A stretch of DNA of 64,000 nucleotides from Lachnospiraceae bacterium (GCA_021770785.1 JAETQH010000015.1:1-64000); one strand, 5' to 3'; counted from the stretch's first letter, positions 43,043 to 52,985 are shown. Program-made: numbers and translations. Notes: a model not told the origin generated them from the sequence alone.

Positions 43043-44464
43043 CTAGTCGCTTTCTCCGGTAAGCAGCTTTAAGAGCTCTGACAGCGTAGACAAATAATCC
43101 GTGCTGCTGTCCGAAGATGAACCGGTGCTGCTGTCTGTTCCGGAGTTTCCGCTGCTGTTACCTGTCCCGGAAGTTCCGGTACTGCTGTCTGTTCCGGTAC
43201 TTGTCCCGGCGCTGTCGGTACTGCCGGAGGTATGGCTGCCTGCAAGGGAGCCCGCTTGAGAACCCGCAAGCGTACCGGCCTCGGAACCGTCCGAGCCGGA
43301 ATTTTCCGTATCTGTCCGGGTTTCACTCTCCTGTTCCGTTATCTCCGTGTTCTCCGAGGATACCGTTTCCTCCGAAGCAGGTAAATCCTCTCCCGACAGC
43401 CCAATCACAATGGTAGCTTCTTCGGAGTTGACAAACAGCTTCTTGCTGTAGGTATCATAGCCCTCCGCCGTCACTGTCAGGGTATGTACGCCGTACTGCA
43501 GCGGCAGCGGCTCACTGTAGTCCATCACTTCCCCGTCAATCTGCAGGATAGCGCCCTCCACGTCCACTGCAAAGAGAATATTTCCGATTTTCGGTCCTTC
43601 TCCCTTTAATTCATCTAAGTCCAGTTTTTCCTTTTTGCCGCTTTCAATAGTGATTTCCGTACTTCCGCCATAGCCGTTATTTGCCACCGTCACCGTGTAG
43701 TTTCCCTCCGGCACCTCTATGGTCATATCCGGCGTGATTTCCGTAAAAATTTTTCTGCCTATCTGAATGAAGCTTCCTTCAAAAAGCTCTGTATTTTTCA
43801 GTACCAGCTCCCCATGGCCTGTGGTGACTGCTACGGAAATCAGCTCTTTTCCCACGCCTACTAAGCGAATCGTATCTAACTCCGTCAAATCCGACAACGT
43901 CCTCACATTGCCGTCCGCATAGATAAACAGGTCTTCATCATAAGAATAGTTTTGCCCGGCTACCCTGAAAATCCCCCGTTCCTCGTCCACGGAATAGCTG
44001 GTGACGTCCGGGTACTCCCACACTTCATCGGAAAGCTGCACCTCCATCACCTTTCCCTGATAATCCTTTTCCCGAACGGAAATCACCCTGCCGGGTTCAT
44101 AGTTCACCACAGCGGAACGGTTTCCATATTTGTCCAAAAAACGGGTTGCCAGAGTGTAATGGTACAGGTATTCTTTTCCGGAGGCTAACTGCTCTAACAC
44201 AAGCGTTTCCTTGCTCATGTCATTGCTTACAATCAGGAACTGGTCACTGCCTAAATCGGCTGCGTGCTCTGCATTTTCTGTATCTGCATTCTCTACCGCT
44301 TCTCCTGCGTCCGCAGCAATTTCCGTTTCCTCAAGCTCTGCTGTGCTCTCCTGATTGGGATTATAATACTGCCCTGTAACCACCGCCCCTTTCCCGCTGC
44401 CGCATGCTGCAAGAAGGGTGGTGGAAAGAAGGGCAGCAAGAATGACTGCCTTTTTTTTCTTCAA
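43043..44464 (-). CDS. PEGA-domain lipoprotein with Ser/Gly/Thr-rich tail
   Basis: A 473-residue lipoprotein (lipobox LLAAC, Cys21). The start is TTG with AGGTGG just upstream; no ATG is available. After an acidic linker come beta-rich repeats, including two PEGA-like modules (VPEGNYTVTVANNGYGGSTEITIESGKKEKLDLDEL; LQYGVHTLTVTAEGYDTYSKKLFV). PEGA modules are thought to mediate surface carbohydrate or protein contacts. From about residue 365 the tail is extremely rich in Ser, Gly, Thr and Asp, ending in DYLSTLSELLKLLTGESD. Role unknown; probably an envelope protein. It follows the cotS-like gene on the same strand with a 66-bp gap. Confidence 0.75.
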   Translation of the reverse strand: MKKKKAVILAALLSTTLLAACGSGKGAVVTGQYYNPNQESTAELEETEIAADAGEAVENADTENAEHAADLGSDQFLIVSNDMSKETLVLEQLASGKEYLYHYTLATRFLDKYGNRSAVVNYEPGRVISVREKDYQGKVMEVQLSDEVWEYPDVTSYSVDEERGIFRVAGQNYSYDEDLFIYADGNVRTLSDLTELDTIRLVGVGKELISVAVTTGHGELVLKNTELFEGSFIQIGRKIFTEITPDMTIEVPEGNYTVTVANNGYGGSTEITIESGKKEKLDLDELKGEGPKIGNILFAVDVEGAILQIDGEVMDYSEPLPLQYGVHTLTVTAEGYDTYSKKLFVNSEEATIVIGLSGEDLPASEETVSSENTEITEQESETRTDTENSGSDGSEAGTLAGSQAGSLAGSHTSGSTDSAGTSTGTDSSTGTSGTGNSSGNSGTDSSTGSSSDSSTDYLSTLSELLKLLTGESD

Positions 44465-44530
44465 ACTACCACCTGCTTTTTCTTCTGAATCTGTTCTTCT
44501 TCAAGTTTCTCTCATTATACATGATTTTTT

Positions 44531-45508
44531 TCAGGCAGTAAAGTGAAAGAGCATTAAGAGGAACTGCTCTCTGGCATCCTCCTGGGCGATCACCTTCTCC
44601 AGTTTCTCAATGTTCCTGCCGGAAAGCCATGCCTTATGGGAATTATAATAGCGGTTGGCTATCTTCCAGAATTTCTCCGGATAGGCAAGGTAAAGGTAGA
44701 GGTACCGCAACTCCTGGGGGGAAAGCTTACGGATACCGTCATAGGCTCTTATCATATCCATGCCAAGCCCCGTATTCCAATTATTTTTTTCCAGCATTTT
44801 CCGCAAAAAATTAGCAAGGTCGCTGACCCTCACATGATAAGAAAAGCAGTCAAAATTCACTATCACCGTCCCCTGTCTGGCAAAAATCACGTTGTGCTGG
44901 TTGAAATCCCCATGGCAGAACCCAAAATTCCGCTCCTCCGGCTCAATTTCCCGCAGCAGCTCCGTCACTTCCTCCGCCTTTCTCATAAATCCTGTATACT
45001 GCCCTGCAAACATCATTTCAAATTCGTTTTTCTTCTTCTTGGCATGTACATAGTTCCGCACCTTCCGCAGCTCCCGGTTATGCTTTTCATAGAGCTGCAG
45101 CAGGGAATCCGGCGCCTCCTTCACAAATTCCGGCACCTCTCCCCCGTAGCCCTCCGACACGTTATGTAAACACGCAAGGCAGCGCACCGCCTCTAACATA
45201 TCCTCCCTTTTTTTCGTATCGCACTCCGCTCCCGTAAACAAATCCGTCAGGATATACTTTGTCTCATCCTCGTCCACCGCAACGGGACTGCCCTCCTTTG
45301 TCCGGGTTACCGTGGGAATCAACAGCCCCTGCCCCCTCAGGTAATCAGACATTTCCGCTAAAAACTCCGCTCTTTCCTTCGAACCTCTATATTCCCGCAA
45401 AACCTTCTGCCCCTGATTTGTATCAGAATGATAACTTTCCCTGCCCTTCGAAATTCCGTTTATCGAAAGGTCATACTGTTCTAATATCTGTTCCGGACGA
45501 TTATACAT
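44531..45508 (-). CDS. CotS-family spore coat protein / kinase-like
   Basis: About 325 residues from MYNRPEQILEQYDLS, preceded by GGAGGGG 6 bases upstream; an upstream ATG at 45547 is rejected. The protein has an aminoglycoside phosphotransferase-like fold with the catalytic loop CHGDFNQHNV and metal loop VNFDCFSYHVRVSDLANF, as in the CotS/YutH family of spore coat proteins. In Bacillus CotS is an inner coat component; kinase activity has not been shown for most members. The ribosome site lies in a strong hairpin with the end of the cca gene. It probably forms a unit with cca and the GGDEF gene. Confidence 0.85.
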   Translation of the reverse strand: MYNRPEQILEQYDLSINGISKGRESYHSDTNQGQKVLREYRGSKERAEFLAEMSDYLRGQGLLIPTVTRTKEGSPVAVDEDETKYILTDLFTGAECDTKKREDMLEAVRCLACLHNVSEGYGGEVPEFVKEAPDSLLQLYEKHNRELRKVRNYVHAKKKKNEFEMMFAGQYTGFMRKAEEVTELLREIEPEERNFGFCHGDFNQHNVIFARQGTVIVNFDCFSYHVRVSDLANFLRKMLEKNNWNTGLGMDMIRAYDGIRKLSPQELRYLYLYLAYPEKFWKIANRYYNSHKAWLSGRNIEKLEKVIAQEDAREQFLLMLFHFTA

Positions 45509-45512
45509 AAGG

Positions 45513-45575
45513 AACCCCTCCAATATGATGATTCCACGGCTTTCCACCGTGTCTATTCATCATATGAGAGGGGTT
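45513..45575 (-). promoter_or_regulatory. Hairpin sequestering the cotS-like ribosome site
   Basis: Arms 45513-45530 and 45558-45575 pair over about 17 bp (AACCCCTC with GAGGGGTT and ATATGATG with CATCATAT), enclosing a second small stem CCACGG/CCGTG. The ribosome site GGAGGGG of the cotS-like gene lies in the stem. Its partner overlaps the cca stop. A ribosome finishing cca could open it, coupling the two genes. Confidence 0.6.
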
Positions 45576-46900
45576 CTCAAATTATGAACCAGTTTCAGTA
45601 AATTCTCCTTTGTATTCAGCTCCGGCTGTTCTAATACCTCGTCCAACAGCAGCTTTAACATCTCCCCGATTTCTTTTCCCGGCTTCATGCCTGCCGCAAT
45701 CAAATCACTGCCTGTAACGGCAAGCTGCTTTACGGTAAAGCACTGCTGCTTTTCCATAATTTCCCGATAAACCGCTTCATAGCAATCAATATACGCCGTT
45801 TTTTCTTCCCGTTTATAACTACTCTGGGCTGCCACGTCCGCCCGCTTCACCGCGAATAAACCGGGATAACGCTCTGCGCCAACGCGGTTCAGCGCCCGCC
45901 GCACCGCCCCAGGGCTTAGCTTTGGGTTATCATCATGCCAGCGGACTAAGGCGCATACCTTACCTATGGTATCATTGTCAAATTTCAGCCGCCGCAGAAT
46001 TGCCCGGGTCATCTCACTGCCCCTCACCGGGTGATTATAAAAATGGTCGCAGCCCGCTTCATCCACGCTGCGGCAGAGAGGTTTCGCCACATCATGGAAC
46101 AGCATGGCAAGCCGCAGCACCTTGTCCGCCGGAATCTCCGTTAAAGCTTTTATGGTATGCTCCCCCACCGTATAACAGTGGTGGGGATTGTTCTGCACCG
46201 TCTCCATCATGGCATCAAACTCCGGCAGAAATATCTTCGTCAGCCCCGTCTCATAAGCAGCCCTGATTTCCTCCGGGTGGTCAGAAGTCAGCAGCTTCAC
46301 CAGTTCCACCTGGATGCGCTCTGCACTGACTTTCGCAATGTTAGGCGCCAGCTCAGGGACCGCCTGCCTTGTAGCATCCTCCATGGTAAAACCCAGCTGT
46401 GCCGAAAAGCGCACTGCCCGAAGCATCCGAAGGGCATCCTCGGAAAAACGTTCCTTTGCACAGCCCACGCAGCGGATGATTCCACGTTTTAAATCTCCTG
46501 CGCCGTCAAAGGCATCCACCAGCCCGTTTTCCTCATTATATGCCATGGCATTGATGGTAAAATCCCGCCGCTTTAAATCCTCTAACAAGTTTGAGGTAAA
46601 CAGCACCTCCTTCGGGTGCCTTGCGTCCTCATATTCCCCGTCGATGCGGTAGGTGGTCACTTCAAAGCCCTCCTGTCCTAGCATCACCGTCACTGTTCCA
46701 TGGGAAATGCCTGTATCAATGGTGTGCTGGAAGAGTTCCTTTACCTGCTGCGGCTTTGCGGAAGTGGTGATATCCCAGTCCCCGGGTGTCCTCCCCAGCA
46801 TGGTGTCCCTCACGCATCCTCCCACGGCATAGGCTTCGTATCCGTGGTTTTCCAGAGTATTTATGATGGCAGTTACTTTTTCCGGCAAAATCATTTTCAT
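45560..46900 (-). CDS. cca: CCA tRNA nucleotidyltransferase
   Basis: A 446-residue class II nucleotidyltransferase that adds or repairs the CCA end of tRNAs. Catalytic motif AVGGCVRDTMLGRTPGDWDITT (DxD at 41 and 43), RRDFTINAMAY, and the primer-binding SEDALRMLRAVRFSAQLGF are present. An HD domain follows (LRLAMLFHDVAKP...FYNHPVRGSEM), common in Firmicute versions. Its start overlaps the stop of the GGDEF gene by four bases (ATGA). Both tRNA genes in the window lack an encoded CCA, so this enzyme is needed for them. Confidence 0.95.
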   Translation of the reverse strand: MKMILPEKVTAIINTLENHGYEAYAVGGCVRDTMLGRTPGDWDITTSAKPQQVKELFQHTIDTGISHGTVTVMLGQEGFEVTTYRIDGEYEDARHPKEVLFTSNLLEDLKRRDFTINAMAYNEENGLVDAFDGAGDLKRGIIRCVGCAKERFSEDALRMLRAVRFSAQLGFTMEDATRQAVPELAPNIAKVSAERIQVELVKLLTSDHPEEIRAAYETGLTKIFLPEFDAMMETVQNNPHHCYTVGEHTIKALTEIPADKVLRLAMLFHDVAKPLCRSVDEAGCDHFYNHPVRGSEMTRAILRRLKFDNDTIGKVCALVRWHDDNPKLSPGAVRRALNRVGAERYPGLFAVKRADVAAQSSYKREEKTAYIDCYEAVYREIMEKQQCFTVKQLAVTGSDLIAAGMKPGKEIGEMLKLLLDEVLEQPELNTKENLLKLVHNLRTPLI

Positions 46901-49900
46901 ATCCGATAGTTTCCTTTAGTCGATGTTTTTATGGTATAAAGCAGGTCGTCCGCCTGTTTTATCATCGCATTAATTTCCTCCTCGTCCCTGATGTATTCCT
47001 TTGCCACAATTCCGATGGAACAAGAAATCCGCTGCTGCTGCGGAATGCAAACCGCCTCTCCCAAGCTCTCCGCAATCTCCTTTTCAAAGCCCTCTGCCTC
47101 TGCAATCATGGTATAAATCTGCTTTGCCCATTGCTCTAAAGAGGCTTTCTTTGCCGTATAGAAAACGATGATAAACTCGTCACCGCCATAACGGCAGACA
47201 AACCCTCTGTCCCGGCTTAATTCCTTGAAAATCTCCGCCATCTTTATCAGTATCAAATCACCCACATCATGTCCGAAGGTATCATTATAATGCTTAAAGT
47301 TATCCAGATCAATAAACATCAAGCCCAGCTCCGGCTTTTTCCTGCCCTGTTCAAATTCTCCTAACAAGGAATTTAACTTCCGGTAAAAGCCCTCTCTGTT
47401 GTAAATTCCCGTAAGCTGGTCTGTCACTGCCGAGAGGTACAGCTTGGTGTTCATCTCATATATTTTATCATAAGCATCGATTCGATTCAAAGAATACTTT
47501 ACCTCACGGAAAAGCATCCGGTACATATTCAGGTCTTCTTCATTTAACATATACCTGTCAATAGAAGAATGCCAGTTATCCTTCATCCGCACATAGGTGA
47601 TGAGGAAACTCTCCAGCTTTTCATTATTGAAAAAGGGCACCGCCACCATGGAGCAGACATCATCCTCGCCAAACAGGGACACCACATCCTGATGATCCGC
47701 GTAGTTGCTGCTGATTTTAGAAATGACAAAACCTCCCATATTATGCTTGAAGGATCTTTCTAACTGTTCGAGTGCCTGACCGTTCATCTCTTTTCCGGTA
47801 TTGTTAAAAAGCACCTGAGGTTTCCGGTCTATGTAGCGCACATAGAGGGCGCAGTCCACATTAAAGTGGTTGAGGAAGTTTTTCACCACAGTCTCCACCA
47901 TATTCTTCGCACTGCCGCCTGTCTCGTCAATCAGATTCTGCCATGCGGAAATAAAATCAAACTGCTCTTTCTGCCTCTTATAGGCAAGCACCATACTTTC
48001 CTGCCACAGCAGCTCATCTAAAGCCTGTTTTTCAATTTTTCCGGATTTTCTCTCCACCGGAGGAAGCTTTTTAATAATCTCCTCCTTAAAGCTGTTAAAA
48101 GTAGCGTGGCGGGATTCTTCATACTGATCTAACACCGCCTTTTCACCCTGATAGAGTTCTTCCTTCCCCAATGCCTGAAAGCACTCCATTCTGCTTTTGT
48201 GAAATAGCTTCTGACTGAAAAACTGGTTGCCCTCGCAGCCCTTAAAGTACTTCTCTGCTTTTTCGTAAAGCTCCGCCGCCGCTTCGTCATCGCCTTCATA
48301 ATGGGCTAACAACGCCCTTGAAAAAGTATAAAGGAACATATCGTCATCAATTTTCGCATAGTCGTGCACCACTCCGATATCCCCGTTATCCAGCTTCTCC
48401 TTTTTCAGGACATAGTTTAAGAACTGACGGCAGTTATCAAGATATTTCTCACAGTTAAATTGTTTCCCCTGAAGAATGCTGACTAATGCCAAAAGCCCAT
48501 ATAGTTTGGACAAATTGCAGACCCTTAGGCTATTGAGTTTTAACTTTTCCACCACCTTCATGCACCATGTCAGGCAGTCCTCCGCCTCACTGAATTCTCC
48601 GCACATAATGCAGCTCAATGCGATATTGTACTGTACCTCCGCAATCTCTTCTGATTTATGGAGCCGGTAGAAGCGCCGGACCGCCTCGTCATAATACTCT
48701 TTTGCCAGTTCATTTTCTCCCATGGCACAGAGATTATAGCCGGCACCCGAATAAATCCTTCCTCCCTCCACCGTCTCCTTATTCCGCATGGCCTCGTAAG
48801 TGCGGAACAGGTAAAACAACGCTATCTCATACATTCCGTTGGTGGCGGCTATCATGATATTTTTCTGGTAAGCCGCATTGATCAGCTTTTCATTGCCGAT
48901 TTTTTTCGCCAGCTTAATTCCCTTACTGAAATTCAGCGGCAGTTCCCCCGAACGATACGCCTTCACCAGATTCTCCGGTCTGTTATCATAGGCATAAATG
49001 TAAATATATGCCAGATGATTTAAAAGATTTCGCTTCATCAGCTTTTCAATCAGCCGGTCACTGACCTTCACTTCCTGCGCACAGAAAAAGATATTATACC
49101 ATCCGGACATCTGTATCTGCGTTTCCATCATCTCCGCCTTTAAAATACAGTCCTCATCCTCTAACTTTTTTGCTGTCTCCAACGCCTTTTTATCATAGCT
49201 TAACGCCTCCGGCAGTTTTCCCTGGTACATATAGGCAATGGCTACAAGGTAGTCCTGCTCAAAACGGCACTCTAATTCCTTTCCCGGCAGATGGATTTTT
49301 TCCAAATCTTCACAGATTTCCAGCGCCTTAGAAATATCCTGCACCAGAATAGAAACCTCCATCAAAAGCAGCATCAGATTATATTTGATTTCGTTCTCCA
49401 CTTCCAGATTATCAAACTTTATCCGGTGTTCAATATCCCGCAGCAGATAAAATGCCTGTTCAAAATCCATAAGGGCAACAATCCGGGCGATTTTATCAAA
49501 AGTCTCCTGGTTGACTTTCACCCCGCCCTCTTTCTTCTCCAGAAGAGATTTCTTTTTCTGACTCACATTGCCGATATGATAGCTTCGCCCCTCATCATCT
49601 AATTTCTGGCAGATAGAATCCCACTCCCATTTCAGAAATTCCGGTATCACCGATGTCTCATTCACCCCAAGTAAAATTCCGATATTGGGATTCTCCCCGG
49701 AAATCAGGCGGTTAGTCAGCACCATCGTACTCCTGCTGGCAAACTGGAAATTATTCAGCGCCACAGCCACCGGGCATTTCTCCGCCAACCGCAGCAGCAT
49801 CTGCTCTAAGGCACTTGCCATACGCTCCTGCTCATACTCCACTTCGCCCAACAATATCGTATCTTCTCTTCGATACGCTTCATTACGGAAATAATTCAAA

Positions 49901-50202
49901 ATCACAGGCCGGTGCAGATAATAAACATCACATTCCTCTAAAAAATCCTCAAAATTTCCTTTCCTGTACCTGCGGAACATATCACAGATAATCGAAATAT
50001 ACGGCTCGTAAGCCCCTGCTATCGCCCCGCCGGAAAACTCATATACCGCAAAATAAATATCTGTCCTCTCCTTCGCCCGCTCCGCCGCCTCTAAATGCTC
50101 CATGGAGACCTCTCCCCTGTGACATACCAGAAAACTGTTATTCTCCACACTTCCCAGCCCCTCCAGCATCTGCCCTATCACGCCATTATAATATTTTTCC
50201 AT
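46897..50202 (-). CDS. Degenerate ATPase-TPR-GAF-GGDEF protein
   Basis: A 1101-residue cytoplasmic signalling protein. The first 215 residues resemble a STAND/AAA_16-type ATPase without a P-loop (Walker-B-like VALNNFQFASRS at about 152-163). About 240-700 are TPR-like helical pairs, about 785-935 a GAF-like domain, and the C-terminus a GGDEF domain with RYGGDEF near 1004-1010. An active-site motif GGDEF suggests diguanylate cyclase activity; the product-inhibition I-site RxxD is not present at the usual position (RDRG instead). No membrane segment. It overlaps cca by four bases. Input signal unknown; the layout resembles LuxR-MalT-type sensors fused to c-di-GMP output. Confidence 0.85.
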   Translation of the reverse strand: MEKYYNGVIGQMLEGLGSVENNSFLVCHRGEVSMEHLEAAERAKERTDIYFAVYEFSGGAIAGAYEPYISIICDMFRRYRKGNFEDFLEECDVYYLHRPVILNYFRNEAYRREDTILLGEVEYEQERMASALEQMLLRLAEKCPVAVALNNFQFASRSTMVLTNRLISGENPNIGILLGVNETSVIPEFLKWEWDSICQKLDDEGRSYHIGNVSQKKKSLLEKKEGGVKVNQETFDKIARIVALMDFEQAFYLLRDIEHRIKFDNLEVENEIKYNLMLLLMEVSILVQDISKALEICEDLEKIHLPGKELECRFEQDYLVAIAYMYQGKLPEALSYDKKALETAKKLEDEDCILKAEMMETQIQMSGWYNIFFCAQEVKVSDRLIEKLMKRNLLNHLAYIYIYAYDNRPENLVKAYRSGELPLNFSKGIKLAKKIGNEKLINAAYQKNIMIAATNGMYEIALFYLFRTYEAMRNKETVEGGRIYSGAGYNLCAMGENELAKEYYDEAVRRFYRLHKSEEIAEVQYNIALSCIMCGEFSEAEDCLTWCMKVVEKLKLNSLRVCNLSKLYGLLALVSILQGKQFNCEKYLDNCRQFLNYVLKKEKLDNGDIGVVHDYAKIDDDMFLYTFSRALLAHYEGDDEAAAELYEKAEKYFKGCEGNQFFSQKLFHKSRMECFQALGKEELYQGEKAVLDQYEESRHATFNSFKEEIIKKLPPVERKSGKIEKQALDELLWQESMVLAYKRQKEQFDFISAWQNLIDETGGSAKNMVETVVKNFLNHFNVDCALYVRYIDRKPQVLFNNTGKEMNGQALEQLERSFKHNMGGFVISKISSNYADHQDVVSLFGEDDVCSMVAVPFFNNEKLESFLITYVRMKDNWHSSIDRYMLNEEDLNMYRMLFREVKYSLNRIDAYDKIYEMNTKLYLSAVTDQLTGIYNREGFYRKLNSLLGEFEQGRKKPELGLMFIDLDNFKHYNDTFGHDVGDLILIKMAEIFKELSRDRGFVCRYGGDEFIIVFYTAKKASLEQWAKQIYTMIAEAEGFEKEIAESLGEAVCIPQQQRISCSIGIVAKEYIRDEEEINAMIKQADDLLYTIKTSTKGNYRI

Positions 50203-50363
50203 CGTCTTTCCCCCTTAAACATAAAACGCTACCGGAAACGTTCCCATCCGCCCATAAAAATTTTTTGTCCCAACCTTAAGCCCTTATATCAACCCACTCC
50301 ACAGCAGCCTCATATAAAACCTCAAGTTCCACTTCTCCATTCAAAAATACTTTCCTATAAAAA

Positions 50364-50608
50364 CCAGCACCTTCCACCTTTCAAGAATACCCTACAAATT
50401 CTTATTCGATTTATTCCCAGCACCGACAATAAACAGCCGTAAAGCCAGCACCTTCCGCTCTTCAAGAATACCACACAAATTCTCATTCGATTTATTCCCA
50501 GCGCCGACGATAAACAGTCGTAACCAGCCAGCACCTTACACTCTTCAAGAATACCCTACAAATTCTTATTCGATTTATTATCAGAGCCGTCGATAAACAG
50601 CCGTGAAA
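50364..50608. repeat. Three tandem 81-83 bp repeats
   Basis: Units start at 50364, 50445 and 50528 (phase CCAGCACC). All contain CAAATTCTTATTCGATTTAT or close variants, then AGCACCGAC.ATAAACAG.CGT. Copies differ by about 10-15 percent. The third unit runs into the palindromic element. No open frame is shared by the units. The flank 50203-50363 shows no gene. Confidence 0.8.
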
Positions 50609-50769
50609 AGCAGAGGTGGTCTGACAGACCCTTCCAAGGATGCCGGTGCTTAGCGAGGTATTTTCAGACGTGCCTGCACGTTTTGCTTAGCATCCGCTGC
50701 GCTCCAACATCACCATTGGTGCTGCGGGAGCGGGAGCGTGTCTGACAGAGCACCTCTGCTTTTCACGGC
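50600..50769 (+). repeat. 170-bp palindromic element, copy 2
   Basis: Perfect 19-bp arms GCCGTGAAAAGCAGAGGTG (50600-50618) and its complement (50751-50769). The core matches the minus-strand core of the element at 3893-4040, except for a 20-bp extra palindromic piece (CAGACGTGCCTGCACGTTTT, about 50664-50683). It lies downstream of proS and directly after the tandem repeats. Confidence 0.8.
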
Positions 50770-50807
50770 GTCCCATCCCGCACCACATAATAAATCAAAC
50801 AAAAATT

Positions 50808-52247
50808 TTAATACGCCTTCCCCCAGTACACCAACTTATGCGCCGCCTTCCCACAGCAGACACAAGTCTCCGCAATCCTCTCCTGGTCAGAAAACGGCAT
50901 ACACCGTGACGTTACCGCCAGCTCTTCCTTAATCTTATCCTCACATGCCTGTTCTCCGCACCACATACCGCGGATAAAGCCCGGTTTCTCCACCGCAATT
51001 TTCTTAAACTCCTCATAATCATGGGCATCCCAGATATGGGCATCCCGATGTGCCTTTGCACGCTCAAACATATCCTTCTGAATCGCCTCTAATAATCCCG
51101 GAATCTTCGTCTCTAACTCTTCTAACGCTACTTCCGTCTTCTCCCTGGTGTCACGACGCACCACCACGCATTTTCCTGCGACAATGTCCTTTGGTCCAAG
51201 CTCCACACGAACCGGAATGCCGCGCATCTCCTGCTCGGAGAATTTCCAGCCCGGGCTCTTGTCGGAATCATCTAATTTGGCACGACAGACCTTGCCGATA
51301 CGCTCACATACTTCCCTTGCAGTATCTAATACGCCCTCCTTCTGCTGCTGCACCGGAATCACCATCACCTGTACCGGAGCGATTTTCGGCGGCAGTACCA
51401 GACCGGAATCATCACCGTGAACCATGATGATAGCGCCGATCAGACGTGTGGTCATTCCCCATGAGGTCTGATAAACATACTGTAATTTATTGTCTCTGTC
51501 TGTATACTGGATTCCAAAGGCTTTTGCAAAACCGTTGCCGAAGTTGTGACTGGTGCCGGACTGCAATGCCTTTCCGTCGTGCATCAGCGCTTCAATGGTA
51601 TAGGTTGCCTCCGCTCCTGCAAATTTTTCCTTCTCCGTTTTCTGTCCACGGATGACAGGCATTGCCAGCACTTCCTCGCAGAAATCCGCATAAAGATTCA
51701 ACATCTGTACCGTTCTCTCTTCCGCCTCTTCTGCGGTGGCGTGGGCGGTATGACCCTCCTGCCATAAAAATTCTCTGGAACGTAAGAAAGGGCGTGTCTC
51801 CTTCTCCCATCTTACCACAGAGCACCACTGGTTATAAACCTTCGGCAAATCCCGGTAAGACTGTACAATATCCTTATAAAAATCACAGAACAAGGTCTCG
51901 GAGGTCGGTCTGACGCAGAGACGCTCCTGCAATTCGTTTAAGCCGCCATGAGTCACCCATGCCACCTCCGGTGCAAACCCTTCCACATGGTCTTTCTCTT
52001 TTTCCAAAAGGCTCTCCGGGATAAACATCGGCATGTATACATTCTCCACTCCGGTTTCCTTAAAACGGCGGTCTAACTCGTTCTGGATATTTTCCCAGAT
52101 GGCATAACCGGCCGGACGGATAATCATACATCCTTTTACTGAGGAATAGGTAATCAGCTCTGCTTTTTTTACAACGTCTGTATACCACTGGGCAAAATCC
52201 TCTTCCATGGAGGTAATCGCCTCTACCAATTTCTTGTCCTTTGCCAT
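50808..52247 (-). CDS. proS: Prolyl-tRNA synthetase, archaeal/eukaryotic type
   Basis: A 479-residue class II aminoacyl-tRNA synthetase. It lacks the large editing insertion of the bacterial type and has the C-terminal zinc-like domain ([17 protein letters not shown]...[10 protein letters not shown], ending in the conserved KLVYWGKAY). Motif 2 [26 protein letters not shown] and motif 3 VMVHGDD region are intact. This type (ProS type 3) is common in Clostridia. It charges tRNA-Pro in the cytoplasm. The ATG follows AAGGAG. The tail ends about 39 bp before a palindromic element. No T-box leader was recognised upstream. Confidence 0.95.
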   Translation of the reverse strand: MAKDKKLVEAITSMEEDFAQWYTDVVKKAELITYSSVKGCMIIRPAGYAIWENIQNELDRRFKETGVENVYMPMFIPESLLEKEKDHVEGFAPEVAWVTHGGLNELQERLCVRPTSETLFCDFYKDIVQSYRDLPKVYNQWCSVVRWEKETRPFLRSREFLWQEGHTAHATAEEAEERTVQMLNLYADFCEEVLAMPVIRGQKTEKEKFAGAEATYTIEALMHDGKALQSGTSHNFGNGFAKAFGIQYTDRDNKLQYVYQTSWGMTTRLIGAIIMVHGDDSGLVLPPKIAPVQVMVIPVQQQKEGVLDTAREVCERIGKVCRAKLDDSDKSPGWKFSEQEMRGIPVRVELGPKDIVAGKCVVVRRDTREKTEVALEELETKIPGLLEAIQKDMFERAKAHRDAHIWDAHDYEEFKKIAVEKPGFIRGMWCGEQACEDKIKEELAVTSRCMPFSDQERIAETCVCCGKAAHKLVYWGKAY

Positions 52248-52331
52248 AACTTTCTATTCTCCTTAACTTCTAACTGCTTTTCTGCCCCATTCTCCGCTGT
52301 AAATAGATGCAAAAATGCCTTACTTTTTATT

Positions 52332-52985
52332 CTATGATAAATAGTAAGGCTTGTCAATTTCAAACTCCAGTTTCTTTCGGGTAACCGGATGTTTAAATCC
52401 TATTTTATAAGAGCAAAGCGCCAAAGCTCTTCCTGACGGAGCAATATTTTCCTTAAAATTGTACTTTTTATCCCCCACAATAGCAAAACCTGCATGGGAA
52501 AGCTGTACCCTAATTTGATGATGACGCCCGGTTTCTAACTTAATGTTTAACACGGCGTTTTTTCCGTTTTCCTCTAAAACCTCATAGGAAAGGACGGCAC
52601 GCTTCGCCTCCGGTGTCCCCTTGTCCACCACCTCTGAGGCGTTGCTCTTTCCGTTCCGCAGCAGATAATCTTCTAAAATCCCCTTTTTCTGCGGCGGCAC
52701 ACCGTCTGTCATGGCATAGTAATATTTATCCGCCACCTTTGCCACAATCTGGCGGCTCAAATCCGCAGCCACCTCTTTCGTCTTTGCGAAGACCATCACT
52801 CCCTCCACGGGTTGGTCAAGCCGGTGTACCACACCGATATAGGGGGACTCTCCCTTCCCTGCCCGGTAATTTTTCAAGAGGCTCTCCATATCCGCCTGCC
52901 CCAGCCGCTTTGTCTGGGTCGCCACCCCGGCGGGCTTTCTGCAGACTAAGACTGCTTCGTCCTCATATAAGATTTCCAACTTCAT
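52332..52985 (-). CDS. RluA-family pseudouridine synthase
   Basis: A 217-residue RNA pseudouridine synthase without an S4 domain. The catalytic motif is GVVHRLDQPVEGVMVFAKT (Asp of HRLDQP), followed by YYAMTDGVPP, LETGRHHQIRVQLSHAGFAIVGDKKY and the C-terminal CSYKIGFKHPVTRKKLEFE. The length and the missing S4 domain place it in the RluA-like group that modifies rRNA or tRNA. It starts after AGAGG. It lies downstream of a two-component system on the same strand. The target cannot be assigned. Confidence 0.9.
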   Translation of the reverse strand: MKLEILYEDEAVLVCRKPAGVATQTKRLGQADMESLLKNYRAGKGESPYIGVVHRLDQPVEGVMVFAKTKEVAADLSRQIVAKVADKYYYAMTDGVPPQKKGILEDYLLRNGKSNASEVVDKGTPEAKRAVLSYEVLEENGKNAVLNIKLETGRHHQIRVQLSHAGFAIVGDKKYNFKENIAPSGRALALCSYKIGFKHPVTRKKLEFEIDKPYYLS

